From Rufibacter sp. LB8 (GTDB lineage: Bacteria > Bacteroidota > Bacteroidia > Cytophagales > Hymenobacteraceae): 64,000 nucleotides of DNA. Positions 33,896 through 41,889 of this stretch are shown piece after piece. Numbering within the stretch: the first letter of the stretch is position 1; each line of letters starts with the position of its first letter. The position numbers and the translations under genes are program-made. The notes under the pieces were generated by a model, which saw only the letters and a program-made list of their open reading frames with translations, ran no database searches and was not told where the DNA came from. Where the stretch lies: NCBI RefSeq assembly GCF_014876185.1, contig NZ_JADALJ010000001.1, positions 3,907,001 to 3,971,000 of the forward strand, written 5' to 3'.

Positions 33896-34432
33896 TTACT
33901 GTTTCACTAAAATTTTACTCAAAGCATCCCAGACCACCACGCCTACCGTCACTGACACGTTCAGGCTGTGCTTGGTGCCAAACTGCGGAATCTCCAGTAC
34001 GCCATCGGCGGCTTGAATCACGTCTTCCTCCACGCCAAACACCTCATTCCCGAACACAAACGCATGCTTTTGCCCAGCTTCCGGCTGAAAGTCAGCCAAC
34101 GAGGTGCTGCCCTCCGTCTGTTCAATGGCCCACACAGTGTAGCCTTCGGTTTTAAGACATTCTACTGCTTCTAAGGTTGTGCCCACGTGTTCCCACTCCA
34201 CCGACTCCGTGGCGCCCAACGCGGTCTTGTGGATCTCTTTGTTGGGCGGCGTGCCCGTGATGCCGCAGAGGAAGATTTTGGCCACGGCAAACGCATCAGC
34301 GGTCCTGAACGCTGAGCCCACATTGTGCAGGCTTCGCACATTGTCCAGTACCAACACCAACGGATTTTTTTGCTTATTTTTGAAGTCCTCCACCGAGTCG
34401 CGTTGAAGGTCATCCATGCTTAACTTGCGCAT
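33896..34432 (-). CDS. tRNA/rRNA methyltransferase, SpoU/TrmH family
   Basis: A 178-residue SAM-dependent 2'-O-ribose methyltransferase of the knotted SPOUT class. Motif 1 LVLVLDNVRSLHNVGSAFRTADAF, motif 2 HAFVFGNEVFGVEEDVI, motif 3 IPQFGTKHSLNVSVTVGVVVWD. The ATG at 34430-34432 (MRKLSMDDLQ) is chosen. The open frame runs 45 codons further through the 38-bp palindrome at 34516-34553, but that part is not family sequence. The RNA target is not evident. The -7 element TATCTTTG (minus strand, 34487-34494) lies upstream. Confidence 0.9.
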   Translation of the reverse strand: MRKLSMDDLQRDSVEDFKNKQKNPLVLVLDNVRSLHNVGSAFRTADAFAVAKIFLCGITGTPPNKEIHKTALGATESVEWEHVGTTLEAVECLKTEGYTVWAIEQTEGSTSLADFQPEAGQKHAFVFGNEVFGVEEDVIQAADGVLEIPQFGTKHSLNVSVTVGVVVWDALSKILVKQ

Positions 34433-34486
34433 ATATAAAAGAATAATCGGCGAATAAAAGAGTAATCGGCGAAGCCGAATCAACTG

Positions 34487-34494
34487 CAAAGATA
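34487..34494 (-). promoter_or_regulatory. Candidate -7 element for the methyltransferase gene
   Basis: Reads TATCTTTG on the minus strand (TAnnTTTG), 55 bp upstream of the ATG. A -33 TTG at normal spacing is not seen. Confidence 0.35.
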
Positions 34495-34515
34495 GGACAA
34501 AGCAAGCTAGTCCAG

Positions 34516-34553
34516 CGTTTTTGGCCTCGTTTCTGAAAATGAAGCCGAAAACA
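34516..34553. repeat. 38-bp intergenic palindrome, copy 18
   Basis: CGTTTTTGGCCTCGTTTCTG with right half GAAAATGAAGCCGAAAACA. It opens a 350-bp stack of four kinds of inverted repeat between the methyltransferase gene and mutS. Confidence 0.87.
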
Positions 34554-34567
34554 GAATTTGACTGCAC

Positions 34568-34602
34568 GCATTCCGTCCCCCTTTGAAGGGGTAGGGGAAT
34601 GC
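34568..34602. repeat. Single arm of the purine-tract inverted-repeat type
   Basis: GCATTCCGTCCCCCTTTGAA and on, closing with GGGGAATGC, so it also pairs end to end (GCATTCC with GGAATGC). It matches the arms of the element at 319-474 (GTCCCCCTTTGAAGGGG). It lies 14 bp after a 38-bp palindrome, the same spacing as at 304-319. Confidence 0.65.
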
Positions 34603-34625
34603 TACGGCGGTTGAATAACCTGGAA

Positions 34626-34714
34626 CTGCCGCAAGTTTAGCGCAAGCGTAACTTGTGGTTATAAACTTACAACGTGTTTAGCCAAAAGTTACGCTTGCGC
34701 TAAACTTGCGGCAG
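34626..34714. repeat. Large perfect hairpin A
   Basis: Arms of 28 bp, 34626-34653 and 34687-34714, are exact reverse complements (left arm begins CTGCCGCAAGTTTAGCGCAA) around a 33-nt spacer. No coding content. No second copy is seen in the window. Confidence 0.88.
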
Positions 34715-34720
34715 GCAGAA

Positions 34721-34801
34721 AGCCTTCTATGGCGCGGAAGTTTCTTCCGTGACTTTAGTATATCATTAGTCACGGAAGAAACTTCCGCGCCATAGAAGGC
34801 T
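34721..34801. repeat. Large perfect hairpin B
   Basis: Arms of 34 bp, 34721-34754 and 34768-34801, are exact reverse complements (left arm begins AGCCTTCTATGGCGCGGAAG) around a 13-nt A/T-rich loop. It starts 6 bp after hairpin A. Each arm itself includes GGAAG...CTTCC inner symmetry, so alternative folds exist. Confidence 0.9.
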
Positions 34802-34821
34802 TGAGAATAAAAGTGAAGTTT

Positions 34822-34859
34822 CGTTTTTGGCTCCATTTTCAGAATTGAGGCCAAAAACA
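34822..34859. repeat. 38-bp intergenic palindrome, copy 19
   Basis: CGTTTTTGGCTCCATTTTC with right half GAATTGAGGCCAAAAACA; flanks GTTT/AAAC also pair. It lies 84 bp before the mutS start. Confidence 0.87.
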
Positions 34860-34943
34860 GAAACCAAGATAGAAATTAGCTGCTGAAGCGACTTCTTCCA
34901 AAAAGTAGCACATCAGCACATTACCATATTAGCACATTAAATT

Positions 34944-37565
34944 TTGAGTAAAGCCGCCGAGTTCAGCGCCACGCCGCTGATGAAACAGTACAATGCCATC
35001 AAAGCCAAGCACCCGGGCGCGCTGCTGCTGTTTAGGGTGGGGGACTTTTACGAGACCTTCGGGGAAGATGCCATCAAGGCCAGCAAAATTCTGGGCATCA
35101 TGCTCACCAAGCGAGGCAACGGCAGTGCGTCTGAAACGGCGCTGGCGGGCTTTCCGCACCACAGCTTAGACACGTATCTGCCTAAGTTGGTGCGGGCCGG
35201 TGAAAGGGTGGCCATCTGCGACCAGTTGGAGGACCCCAAAACCGTGAAAGGCATTGTGAAGCGCGGCGTGACCGAGCTGGTGACGCCTGGCGTGTCATTT
35301 AATGACCAGGTGCTGGACCAGAAACGGAACAACTATTTGGCCTCGGTGCATTTTGGGAAGGCCGAAGTGGGCATTGCGTTCTTGGATGCCTCTACGGGCG
35401 AGTTTCTGTTGGCGCAAGGCGATGCTGGGTATGTGGGCAAACTACTCCAGAATTTCGGCCCCGCCGAGGTCTTGTTTTGCAAGGGTCAGAAAGAAGCGTT
35501 TGCGCAAAACTTCGGGCCGGATTTTTGTCAGTTTGCGCTGGATGAATGGGTGTACAGCTATGATTTCGGCCATGACCTGCTCACCAAACAGCTGAACACA
35601 AAATCTTTGAAAGGTTTTGGGGTGGAAGGCTTGACCGAAGGCATTACCGCCGCCGGTGCCATTCTGCATTACATGGCCGAGACGCAGCACCATGACCTTC
35701 GGCACATTTCGGCGCTGAGCCGCCTGGAGGAAGACAAATACGTGTGGCTGGACCGGTTCACGGTGCGCAACTTGGAGCTGATCTTTCCGCAGCACCCCGA
35801 GGGCGTGCCGCTGATTGACATTCTGGACCGCACCATCACGCCTATGGGCGCACGGCAACTCCGTAAATGGCTGGTGTTGCCGCTCAAAGATGCCGCGCAA
35901 ATAAGACGACGGTTAGATACCGTGGAGGCGCTGCAGGACCGTCCTGAGTTGTTGCAGGACATCAACCATTATTTAAAACAAATCCATGACCTGGAGCGCT
36001 TAATCTCCAAGGTGGCGGTGCGCCGGGTGAATCCGAGGGAGTTGCTGCAATTGTCGCGCGCGCTAGAGGCCACGTTGCCCATTAAGGAACTTCTGGCCGT
36101 GAGCGGCGTACCCGCCCTGCAGAAACTAGCCGACCAACTCTTGCCCTGCGAAAGCATACGCGAGGAAATCAAAAAGATCCTGAAGCCAGACGCGCCTGTG
36201 CTCACGCACCAGGGAAACATGGTCAACGACGGCATTGACGCCGAACTGGATGAACTGCGCGCCATCGCGTTCTCGGGGAAAGATTACTTATTGCAGATTC
36301 AGCAGCGCGAAGTGCAGAATACCGGTATTTCCAGCCTGAAGATTGCTTATAACAAAGTGTTCGGGTATTTTCTGGAGGTCACGCATGCACACAAAGACAA
36401 AGTGCCGAGTTCCTGGATTAGAAAGCAAACCCTAGTAAATGCTGAGCGCTACATTACCGAAGAGCTTAAAACCTACGAAGAGAAAATCCTGCACGCCGAG
36501 GACCGTTTGTTTGTGATTGAGCAGCGCATCTTCAATGAATTAATGCTGAGCGCCGCCGAGTTTGTGCCTCAAATTCTGCAGAACGCCCGCGCCCTGGCCG
36601 TGCTGGACTGCCTGGCGAACTTCGCGCAACTGGCCCGACAGAATGGTTACGTAAAGCCCGAAGTGGACGAAAGCACGGTGCTCAACATCAAACAGGGTCG
36701 GCATCCGGTCATAGAAAAGCAGCTGCCGCCGGGCGAGCAGTATGTGCCCAATGATATCTCACTGGACAACGAGGAGCAGCAAATCATCATCATCACGGGC
36801 CCCAACATGGCGGGTAAAAGTGCCTTGCTTCGGCAGACGGCCTTGATTGTCTTGATGGCGCAGATTGGCTCTTTCGTGCCGGCGCAGAGTGCCCATATTG
36901 GCGTGATTGACAAGATTTTCACCCGCGTGGGTGCTTCAGATAACCTTAGCCGGGGCGAAAGTACCTTTATGGTGGAGATGACCGAAACGGCCAGTATTCT
37001 CAATAATATCTCAGATAGAAGTCTGGTCTTGATGGACGAGATTGGCCGCGGCACCAGCACCTATGACGGTATTTCCATTGCCTGGGCCATTGTAGAGCAC
37101 TTGCACAACGCACCCAAAGGACGAGCTAAAACGTTGTTCGCTACGCATTACCATGAACTGAACCAACTCACCGAAGATTTCCCGCGCGTACGCAACTTCA
37201 ACGTGAGCGTGAAGGAGAGCAACGGCAAGATTCTGTTCATGCGCAAGCTGGTGGAAGGCGGGAGCGCGCACAGCTTCGGGATTCAGGTGGCCCAGATGGC
37301 AGGCATGCCTAACACCGTGGTCATTCGCGCCAGCGAGATCATGCACCACCTGGAACAGGAGAAGATAAGCCATCCGCACCAAGACCCGCAGGAGGTCATG
37401 AAGAGCCTTCCCAAGCAGCCGTACCAACTCAGTATGTTTGAACTCAACGACCCGCAGTTGGTCCGTATTAAAGAAATGTTTGAAAAGCTGGACATCAACA
37501 CCATCACCCCCGTGGAAGCGCTCTTGAAGCTGAATGAGCTGAAGATGCTGGTGGACAAAAAATGA
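34944..37565 (+). CDS. mutS: DNA mismatch repair protein MutS
   Basis: An 873-residue protein that recognises base mismatches and starts repair. The N-terminal mismatch motif is in LLFRVGDFYETFGEDA (the Phe and Glu that wedge the mismatch). The core and lever domains are full length. Walker A is at about residue 619 (GPNMAGKSALLRQ), Walker B is LVLMDEIGRGTSTYDG, and the ATPase signature includes RVGASDNLSRGESTFMVEM. The start is a TTG at 34944. The next in-frame ATG, 12 codons on, would remove residues normally present (SATPLMKQYN), so the TTG is favoured. No mutL is in the window. Confidence 0.96.
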   Translation: MSKAAEFSATPLMKQYNAIKAKHPGALLLFRVGDFYETFGEDAIKASKILGIMLTKRGNGSASETALAGFPHHSLDTYLPKLVRAGERVAICDQLEDPKTVKGIVKRGVTELVTPGVSFNDQVLDQKRNNYLASVHFGKAEVGIAFLDASTGEFLLAQGDAGYVGKLLQNFGPAEVLFCKGQKEAFAQNFGPDFCQFALDEWVYSYDFGHDLLTKQLNTKSLKGFGVEGLTEGITAAGAILHYMAETQHHDLRHISALSRLEEDKYVWLDRFTVRNLELIFPQHPEGVPLIDILDRTITPMGARQLRKWLVLPLKDAAQIRRRLDTVEALQDRPELLQDINHYLKQIHDLERLISKVAVRRVNPRELLQLSRALEATLPIKELLAVSGVPALQKLADQLLPCESIREEIKKILKPDAPVLTHQGNMVNDGIDAELDELRAIAFSGKDYLLQIQQREVQNTGISSLKIAYNKVFGYFLEVTHAHKDKVPSSWIRKQTLVNAERYITEELKTYEEKILHAEDRLFVIEQRIFNELMLSAAEFVPQILQNARALAVLDCLANFAQLARQNGYVKPEVDESTVLNIKQGRHPVIEKQLPPGEQYVPNDISLDNEEQQIIIITGPNMAGKSALLRQTALIVLMAQIGSFVPAQSAHIGVIDKIFTRVGASDNLSRGESTFMVEMTETASILNNISDRSLVLMDEIGRGTSTYDGISIAWAIVEHLHNAPKGRAKTLFATHYHELNQLTEDFPRVRNFNVSVKESNGKILFMRKLVEGGSAHSFGIQVAQMAGMPNTVVIRASEIMHHLEQEKISHPHQDPQEVMKSLPKQPYQLSMFELNDPQLVRIKEMFEKLDINTITPVEALLKLNELKMLVDKK

Positions 37566-37606
37566 GTCCTGAGTAGTAAATAAGGTAGGTGGTGACTTTG
37601 GGTTTC

Positions 37607-37644
37607 TGTTTTGGTGCTCATTTTTAAGAACGAGGCCAAAAACG
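37607..37644. repeat. 38-bp intergenic palindrome, copy 20
   Basis: TGTTTTGGTGCTCATTTTT with right half GAACGAGGCCAAAAACG. It lies 42 bp after mutS and 15 bp before the inverted-repeat element at 37660. Confidence 0.75.
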
Positions 37645-37659
37645 GGAACCGAGAAATCT

Positions 37660-37774
37660 CTTCTCCCTCTGGGAGAGGGCTAGGGTGAGGGAGATTTCAA
37701 AGAGCAATGGCTCATGATCAGGCCAACCTGAAAGTTGCACCCTCATCCTAACCTTCTCCCAAAGGGAGAAGGAA
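37660..37774. repeat. Inverted-repeat (MITE-like) element, CCTCACCC type
   Basis: Left arm 37660-37692 (CTTCTCCCTCTGGGAGAGGG and on) and right arm 37741-37774 (ending CCCAAAGGGAGAAGGAAC) are reverse complements with several mismatches. It has the same 115-bp length as the element at 21840-21954. A 38-bp palindrome lies on each side (37607 and 37786). Confidence 0.75.
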
Positions 37775-37785
37775 CTGGGCTCCTG

Positions 37786-37823
37786 CGTTTTCGGGCTCAT
37801 TTCTGGAAACGGAGCTAAAAACT
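37786..37823. repeat. 38-bp intergenic palindrome, copy 21
   Basis: CGTTTTCGGGCTCATTTCTG with right half GAAACGGAGCTAAAAACT. Pairing is partial in the outer right arm. It is the right neighbour of the inverted-repeat element. Confidence 0.8.
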
Positions 37824-37907
37824 CTCCGGACAAGGGCTGAACAGAAAAATTTCTGCCTGATTTTCAGCGGGATTAGCGGTTTTAGAAGATTTTTTTGGGC
37901 TGGGCTC

Positions 37908-37937
37908 TTGACAAAAGGGATTTTGTGTTTACCTTTG
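37908..37937 (+). promoter_or_regulatory. Promoter of the tRNA-Gly / tRNA-Leu pair
   Basis: TTG (37908-37910), a 19-bp spacer, then TACCTTTG (37930-37937), an ideal Bacteroidota promoter. The predicted start is about 37944, 26 bp before the tRNA-Gly 5' end. Confidence 0.8.
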
Positions 37938-37969
37938 TATCACTAATTCAAACAGCGGATTAGTAAAAC

Positions 37970-38042
37970 GCGAAAGTAGCTCAGTTGGTAGAGCGCGACC
38001 TTGCCAAGGTCGAGGTCGCGGGTTCGAACCCCGTCTTTCGCT
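37970..38042 (+). tRNA. tRNA-Gly (anticodon GCC)
   Basis: A 73-nt cloverleaf. Acceptor GCGAAAG pairs with CTTTCGC; D arm GCTC/GAGC with AGTTGGTA loop; anticodon stem CGACC/GGTCG with loop TTGCCAA, giving anticodon GCC; T arm GCGGG-TTCGAAC-CCCGT (one G-T pair); discriminator T. CCA is not encoded. Confidence 0.97.
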
Positions 38043-38046
38043 CAAA

Positions 38047-38076
38047 GAAAAAAGACGTTGCCTCGGTGACGTCTTT
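38047..38076 (+). terminator. Hairpin between the two tRNAs
   Basis: AAAGACGT pairs with ACGTCTTT around a 10-nt loop and is followed by TCTTT. It may be a terminator or the processing spacer of a joint precursor. Confidence 0.5.
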
Positions 38077-38118
38077 TCTTTATCTGCCTATTTCGTTTTT
38101 CGCCAGAAAGACGAGGTC

Positions 38119-38202
38119 GCCGGGATGGTGGAACTGGTAGACACGCAAGACTTAAAATCTTGTTTCCATTAGGAAGTGCGGGTTCGATTCCCGCTCCTGG
38201 TA
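38119..38202 (+). tRNA. tRNA-Leu (anticodon TAA)
   Basis: An 84-nt class II tRNA. Acceptor GCCGGGA pairs with TCCTGGT (two G-T pairs); anticodon stem CAAGA/TCTTG with loop CTTAAAA, giving anticodon TAA; long variable arm TTTCCATTAGGAAGT; T arm GCGGG-TTCGATT-CCCGC; discriminator A. CCA is not encoded. Confidence 0.95.
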
Positions 38203-38207
38203 CAAAA

Positions 38208-38244
38208 CAAAAGAGCCGCTTCTAGTATAGAAGTGGCTCTTTTG
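38208..38244 (+). terminator. Terminator after tRNA-Leu
   Basis: AAAAGAGCC(G)CTTCTA pairs with TAGAAG(T)GGCTCTTTT, followed by GTTTTTG. It closes the tRNA transcript. Confidence 0.85.
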
Positions 38245-38345
38245 TTTTTGCCAATTAAGAAGTTAAACTGAGGAATATCTTTAAATTGGCGCCGTTAGTA
38301 AAGTTGAAGCTATTTTTCTGAAGCTTACAGAAAATTTTAATAGTA

Positions 38346-39341
38346 ATGCGCGCAAAACATTCCCATCTCCTCCTGCTTTTCCTTCTCCTAACCTTCACCA
38401 CCCAAGCCCAAGTCCTCCGTAAGCGCACGGTAAAACTCATGGGGAGCCGGTTTGATATTTCCATTGTGGCCGCTGACAAGGCTACCGCAGAAAAGAGCAT
38501 TGACGAAGTGGTGGCCGAGGTGACCAGAATCGAGCACTTGATTTCTGACTGGATTCCAGAGACGCAGATTTCTGAAGTGAACAGAATGGCGGGCATTGCA
38601 CCGGTGCAGGTAGACGCAGAAGTGTTCGCTTTGACGGAACGGGCGCTTTGTCTCTCCAAAATAACGAAGGGTGGCTTTGACATCAGTTTTGCGGCCATGG
38701 ACCTTATCTGGAAGTTTGATGGATCTATGGAGGCGATGCCCAGCCCAGAAGCGGTGAAGAAATCAGTGGAGAAAGTAGGCTACAAGAACATCATCCTAGA
38801 CAAGAAGAACTCTACTATTTTCCTGAAGAAGAAGGGCATGAAAATTGGCTTCGGGGCGCTGGGCGAAGGCTATGCCACTGACCGTTGCCGTGACCTGATG
38901 CTGGCCAAAGGCATCAAAGCAGGTATTGTGAACGGCTCCGGGGACATGACCACCTGGGGCACACAGCCAGACGGCACCGACTGGATGATCGGTATCACCA
39001 ACCCCCTGGACAGAGACACGCTGTTGGCCGTGGTACCGCTCAAGGAAGGCGCGGTGGTGACCTCGGGCAGCTACGAAAAGTTTGTGGAGTTCAACGGAAA
39101 GCGCTATTCCCACATCATCAATCCGGCCACGGGTTACCCGGTGACAGGGCTCACCAGCGTCACGGTGTTTGGGCCCAGCGCCGAGATTGCCAATGGGTTC
39201 AGTACGTCCATCATGGTCTTGGGACAGAAGAAGGGCCTGAAACTTCTGAAGAAATACCCCAATTACCGCTGCCTCCTTATAACAGACAAAGGAGAAGTCA
39301 TTACCTCCCCAAACCTAGATTTAAGTCAGTTCAAATTGTAA
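38346..39341 (+). CDS. apbE: FAD:protein FMN transferase
   Basis: A 331-residue flavin transferase that attaches FMN from FAD to a Ser or Thr of a target protein outside the cytosol. Signal peptide MRAKHSHLLLLFLLLTFTTQAQ. ApbE marks: LMGSRFDISIVA, SDWIPETQISEVNRMAG, GFDISFAAM, KIGFGALGEGYATDRC, IVNGSGDMTTWG, the Mg/FAD site IINPATGYPVTGLTSVTV. It is convergent with the PepSY-DUF2271-ankyrin operon, whose DUF2271 product carries a plausible acceptor motif. So the whole block is likely one flavinylation-dependent redox system. Confidence 0.93.
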   Translation: MRAKHSHLLLLFLLLTFTTQAQVLRKRTVKLMGSRFDISIVAADKATAEKSIDEVVAEVTRIEHLISDWIPETQISEVNRMAGIAPVQVDAEVFALTERALCLSKITKGGFDISFAAMDLIWKFDGSMEAMPSPEAVKKSVEKVGYKNIILDKKNSTIFLKKKGMKIGFGALGEGYATDRCRDLMLAKGIKAGIVNGSGDMTTWGTQPDGTDWMIGITNPLDRDTLLAVVPLKEGAVVTSGSYEKFVEFNGKRYSHIINPATGYPVTGLTSVTVFGPSAEIANGFSTSIMVLGQKKGLKLLKKYPNYRCLLITDKGEVITSPNLDLSQFKL

Positions 39342-39493
39342 GCAAAGGTTGGGTTTAAGTCGCTGGGCGATATCTAATTCAGAATAAAGTTCGATGAACT
39401 TATCCGGTAAAAGCGAGCGCTGACAGACTGAAAGCAGCGAGAACCTTTCTGTAGTAATCTCGGGGAAAACGGAAAGAGCGGAAATGGGACTTC
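39342..39493. other. Non-coding stretch after apbE
   Basis: No gene and no strong terminator seen. Together with the palindromes at 39494 and 39631 it fills the gap between convergent genes. Confidence 0.4.
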
Positions 39494-39531
39494 CGTTTTC
39501 GGCTTCATTTCCAGAAATGAGCCCGAAAACG
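39494..39531. repeat. 38-bp intergenic palindrome, copy 22
   Basis: CGTTTTCGGCTTCATTTCC with right half GAAATGAGCCCGAAAACG; one mismatch in the arms, plus outer C/G pairs. Among the best-preserved copies. Confidence 0.92.
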
Positions 39532-39630
39532 GCACAAGCTTCAATCAGGTCAAATTGATTTCATAAGGTTGTTTATCAAGGCCTTAGAAATGCCTTTCCG
39601 TTCATGTCATCTTCTGACTTGCTCCATTCC

Positions 39631-39668
39631 TGTATTTGGCTTCGTTTTGAGAAATGAGGCCGAAAACG
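39631..39668. repeat. 38-bp intergenic palindrome, copy 23
   Basis: TGTATTTGGCTTCGTTTTG with right half GAAATGAGGCCGAAAACG. It lies 11 bp beyond the stop of the PepSY reductase gene. Confidence 0.83.
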
Positions 39669-39679
39669 GGAATTGGGCT

Positions 39680-41875
39680 TTAATAGCAGTCCGTCAGGAT
39701 TTGGCCGTGGGCTTGGTAGTGGCTGATGCTTTCGCCGGACTGCGCCTGGCAAATGGTTTCTAGCAGAGCCAACACGTCTTTCTGCATGGCCAAAGAACCG
39801 CAAATCATAATTATGCCACCCGTTACCAAGGTTTGGGAAAGTTTCTCGGCGTCTCGCTGTAAGACATCATTCACGTAGTGCTTTTCCGCTTCGCGGGAGA
39901 GGGCCACTTGTAGGGTAGTCAAGTGTTGACTAGCCTGGTATTGTTGCAGGAACGGCTGGTAAAGGGCAAAGGAGGCGCTGTTCCTGAAACCGCAGTAGAG
40001 ATGGATTGGGGTTTTCTGGCGGTTCTGATGAAGCATGCCCAAAAACGGGCCAATACCGGTGCCGTTGGCAATCATGACCACCTGTGGCGCCTTTTCAGGG
40101 AAATGGAAATGGGGGTTTTGGACAATGCGCGCCTGTAGCGTGTCGCCGGTCTTTAGACGGTGCAGGAGCTCAGAGCCGATGCCGTTGGGGTGTAACCTGA
40201 CGCTTATCTGTAATTCCTGGTCCACCACGCCCAGCGAGTAAAGCCGCTCACGGTGGTCATTGGCCGGATAAATAGCCAGCAAATCGCCGGAAGTAATTTT
40301 CAGTTTTCTGGTTGGCTTCAGCCTGAGCAAGAAAGTGCCCTCAGATTGGGGCGTGCCGGTGTTGCTGGTGACGGTAAGCGTTTCCAGGCGTTTGGTATGC
40401 GGCTGAAGCAGCTCCGGCAGAACGGTCAGCTGAATCCCGCTCTGCTGGGACCAGGCCTCGGCCCACAACTTGAATTCCTCCGGAGACCTATCATTCACGG
40501 TATGGATGTCCACTGCCGGTGTGGCCCATTCTTGCTGGGTCAACGCTTGGTGCACTTCAAAAGCATACTGGCAGAAATCTGGGTATGCGTGCGACCCAAA
40601 CCCCAGCACAGAGAACTGGACCGGCTTGGCCTGCGGGAACTTCTGGAGCAGCGCCCCGAACTTCTGCGCATTGGTAGGGGCATCGCCCAGGCCATAGGTG
40701 GCCGTAAGCACCAGCAAATGTTGGGCGGCTGGAAATACCTGGTATTGGTTCAGTTCAGTGATAAATGATTTCTTTCTCTGTTTGAGCAATTGCTGGTGAA
40801 TGGCCTGCGCAAACCGGAAGGTGCTGCCGTTCTCTGAGCCCACTAAAATAACAAAATGACTTTCCTCTGCCGTGTAGTTGTTCTTAACGCGGTTGCCTCT
40901 TCGTTTTAACGTGATGGCAAACCCAGAGTAAATAAAGAACAGTATATTGCCGCAGGCCACCGCCAAAATAAGGGCCCATACTATGCTGGTTCGGCCGGTG
41001 TGCCAGTCCAGGCTCAGGGTGGTGAGCAGTTGGGCGGTGGGGTACTTGGCTTCGCTGAGAATGTCGCCGGTGATTTGGTTAACCGCCACTTCGCGGTCTT
41101 TTAGCTTGAGCGTAAAATAATCTTCCGGGTCCTCAGAGAACGGGAATTCAACTTCCAGAACCTCGCTCAAAGATGTTTCCTGGAAGATAGGAAAGTCTGA
41201 ATATGATTTAGCAGGCTGGGTTTTAATGGCATCATAGTCCACCTGCATAGAAGTTTTCTCGGCAGGAATTAGCTCAAACCGAGCCAGGGAAAGATAGGTG
41301 CCGCTCAGCGCGATGATAAAGATGGGAATCAATGACAACCGGCCCAGCACCACGTGGTAGTACTGCGCGAAGCTGTCTTTGACTATTCTGGTAAAAAAGC
41401 ACTTGAAGCCCCGCTGCCGCTGAAGAATGAGCATGGTGCCCGATACAGTAATCAGCAACAACAAAAAAGAAGTAAGCCCGATGATAAACCGGCCGGTCTC
41501 TTTAAAGAACAGAGAGCGGTGCAGGTTGGTGGTCCACTGGAAGAACTCGCTCTGTTTTTCAGGCGTGCCTAAAATCGCCCCGGTACTTGGGTTTACATAG
41601 ACTTCAATGTTCTCTCCCTCTTCATTGCTGCCCTTTACCTGCACAAATCCGTGCACGTTCACCAACAGGTTAGAAATGCCAGGGTGTTTTTCCTTGAGAA
41701 GCGGTAGGGTCTGGGCCAAGGTGCGTTGCTCCGTGCCGTCTACCTTGTAGGGCTGCAGTTTCTCGGCTACGGGCTCCAGGGCCAGAATAGTGCCGGTGAT
41801 GGCTGCCAGGGCTAGAAAAAGAAAAGAAGATACAGCCAGGGCTAAGTGGCTGTATCTCCAGATGGAAATGGTCAT
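39680..41875 (-). CDS. PepSY membrane protein fused to flavodoxin and FAD/NAD(P)H reductase domains
   Basis: A 731-residue protein. Residues ~1-330: PepSY-associated transmembrane region with four helices and an extracytoplasmic PepSY-type insertion. Residues ~345-490: flavodoxin-like domain (VGSENGSTFRFAQ for FMN phosphate, TATYGLGDAPTNA). Residues ~500-731: ferredoxin-NADP reductase-like domain with FAD motif RLYSLGVV, NAD(P) site GTGIGPFLGML and C-terminal ICGSLAMQKDV. It can carry electrons from cytosolic NAD(P)H through two flavins to the membrane. The genes for DUF2271 and ankyrin proteins lie directly upstream (14-bp and 4-bp gaps), and apbE is convergent. The electron acceptor is inferred, not shown. 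Confidence 0.9.
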   Translation of the reverse strand: MTISIWRYSHLALAVSSFLFLALAAITGTILALEPVAEKLQPYKVDGTEQRTLAQTLPLLKEKHPGISNLLVNVHGFVQVKGSNEEGENIEVYVNPSTGAILGTPEKQSEFFQWTTNLHRSLFFKETGRFIIGLTSFLLLLITVSGTMLILQRQRGFKCFFTRIVKDSFAQYYHVVLGRLSLIPIFIIALSGTYLSLARFELIPAEKTSMQVDYDAIKTQPAKSYSDFPIFQETSLSEVLEVEFPFSEDPEDYFTLKLKDREVAVNQITGDILSEAKYPTAQLLTTLSLDWHTGRTSIVWALILAVACGNILFFIYSGFAITLKRRGNRVKNNYTAEESHFVILVGSENGSTFRFAQAIHQQLLKQRKKSFITELNQYQVFPAAQHLLVLTATYGLGDAPTNAQKFGALLQKFPQAKPVQFSVLGFGSHAYPDFCQYAFEVHQALTQQEWATPAVDIHTVNDRSPEEFKLWAEAWSQQSGIQLTVLPELLQPHTKRLETLTVTSNTGTPQSEGTFLLRLKPTRKLKITSGDLLAIYPANDHRERLYSLGVVDQELQISVRLHPNGIGSELLHRLKTGDTLQARIVQNPHFHFPEKAPQVVMIANGTGIGPFLGMLHQNRQKTPIHLYCGFRNSASFALYQPFLQQYQASQHLTTLQVALSREAEKHYVNDVLQRDAEKLSQTLVTGGIIMICGSLAMQKDVLALLETICQAQSGESISHYQAHGQILTDCY

Positions 41876-41889
41876 GCGGGTGGGTCAGG

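Noticed and set aside
34433-34567. N-terminal extension of the methyltransferase
   Set aside because: It runs through a palindrome and is not family sequence; the ATG at 34432 is at the expected place.
37566-37823. Insertion sequence after mutS
   Set aside because: There are inverted repeats but no transposase frame; described as a MITE-like element and palindromes.
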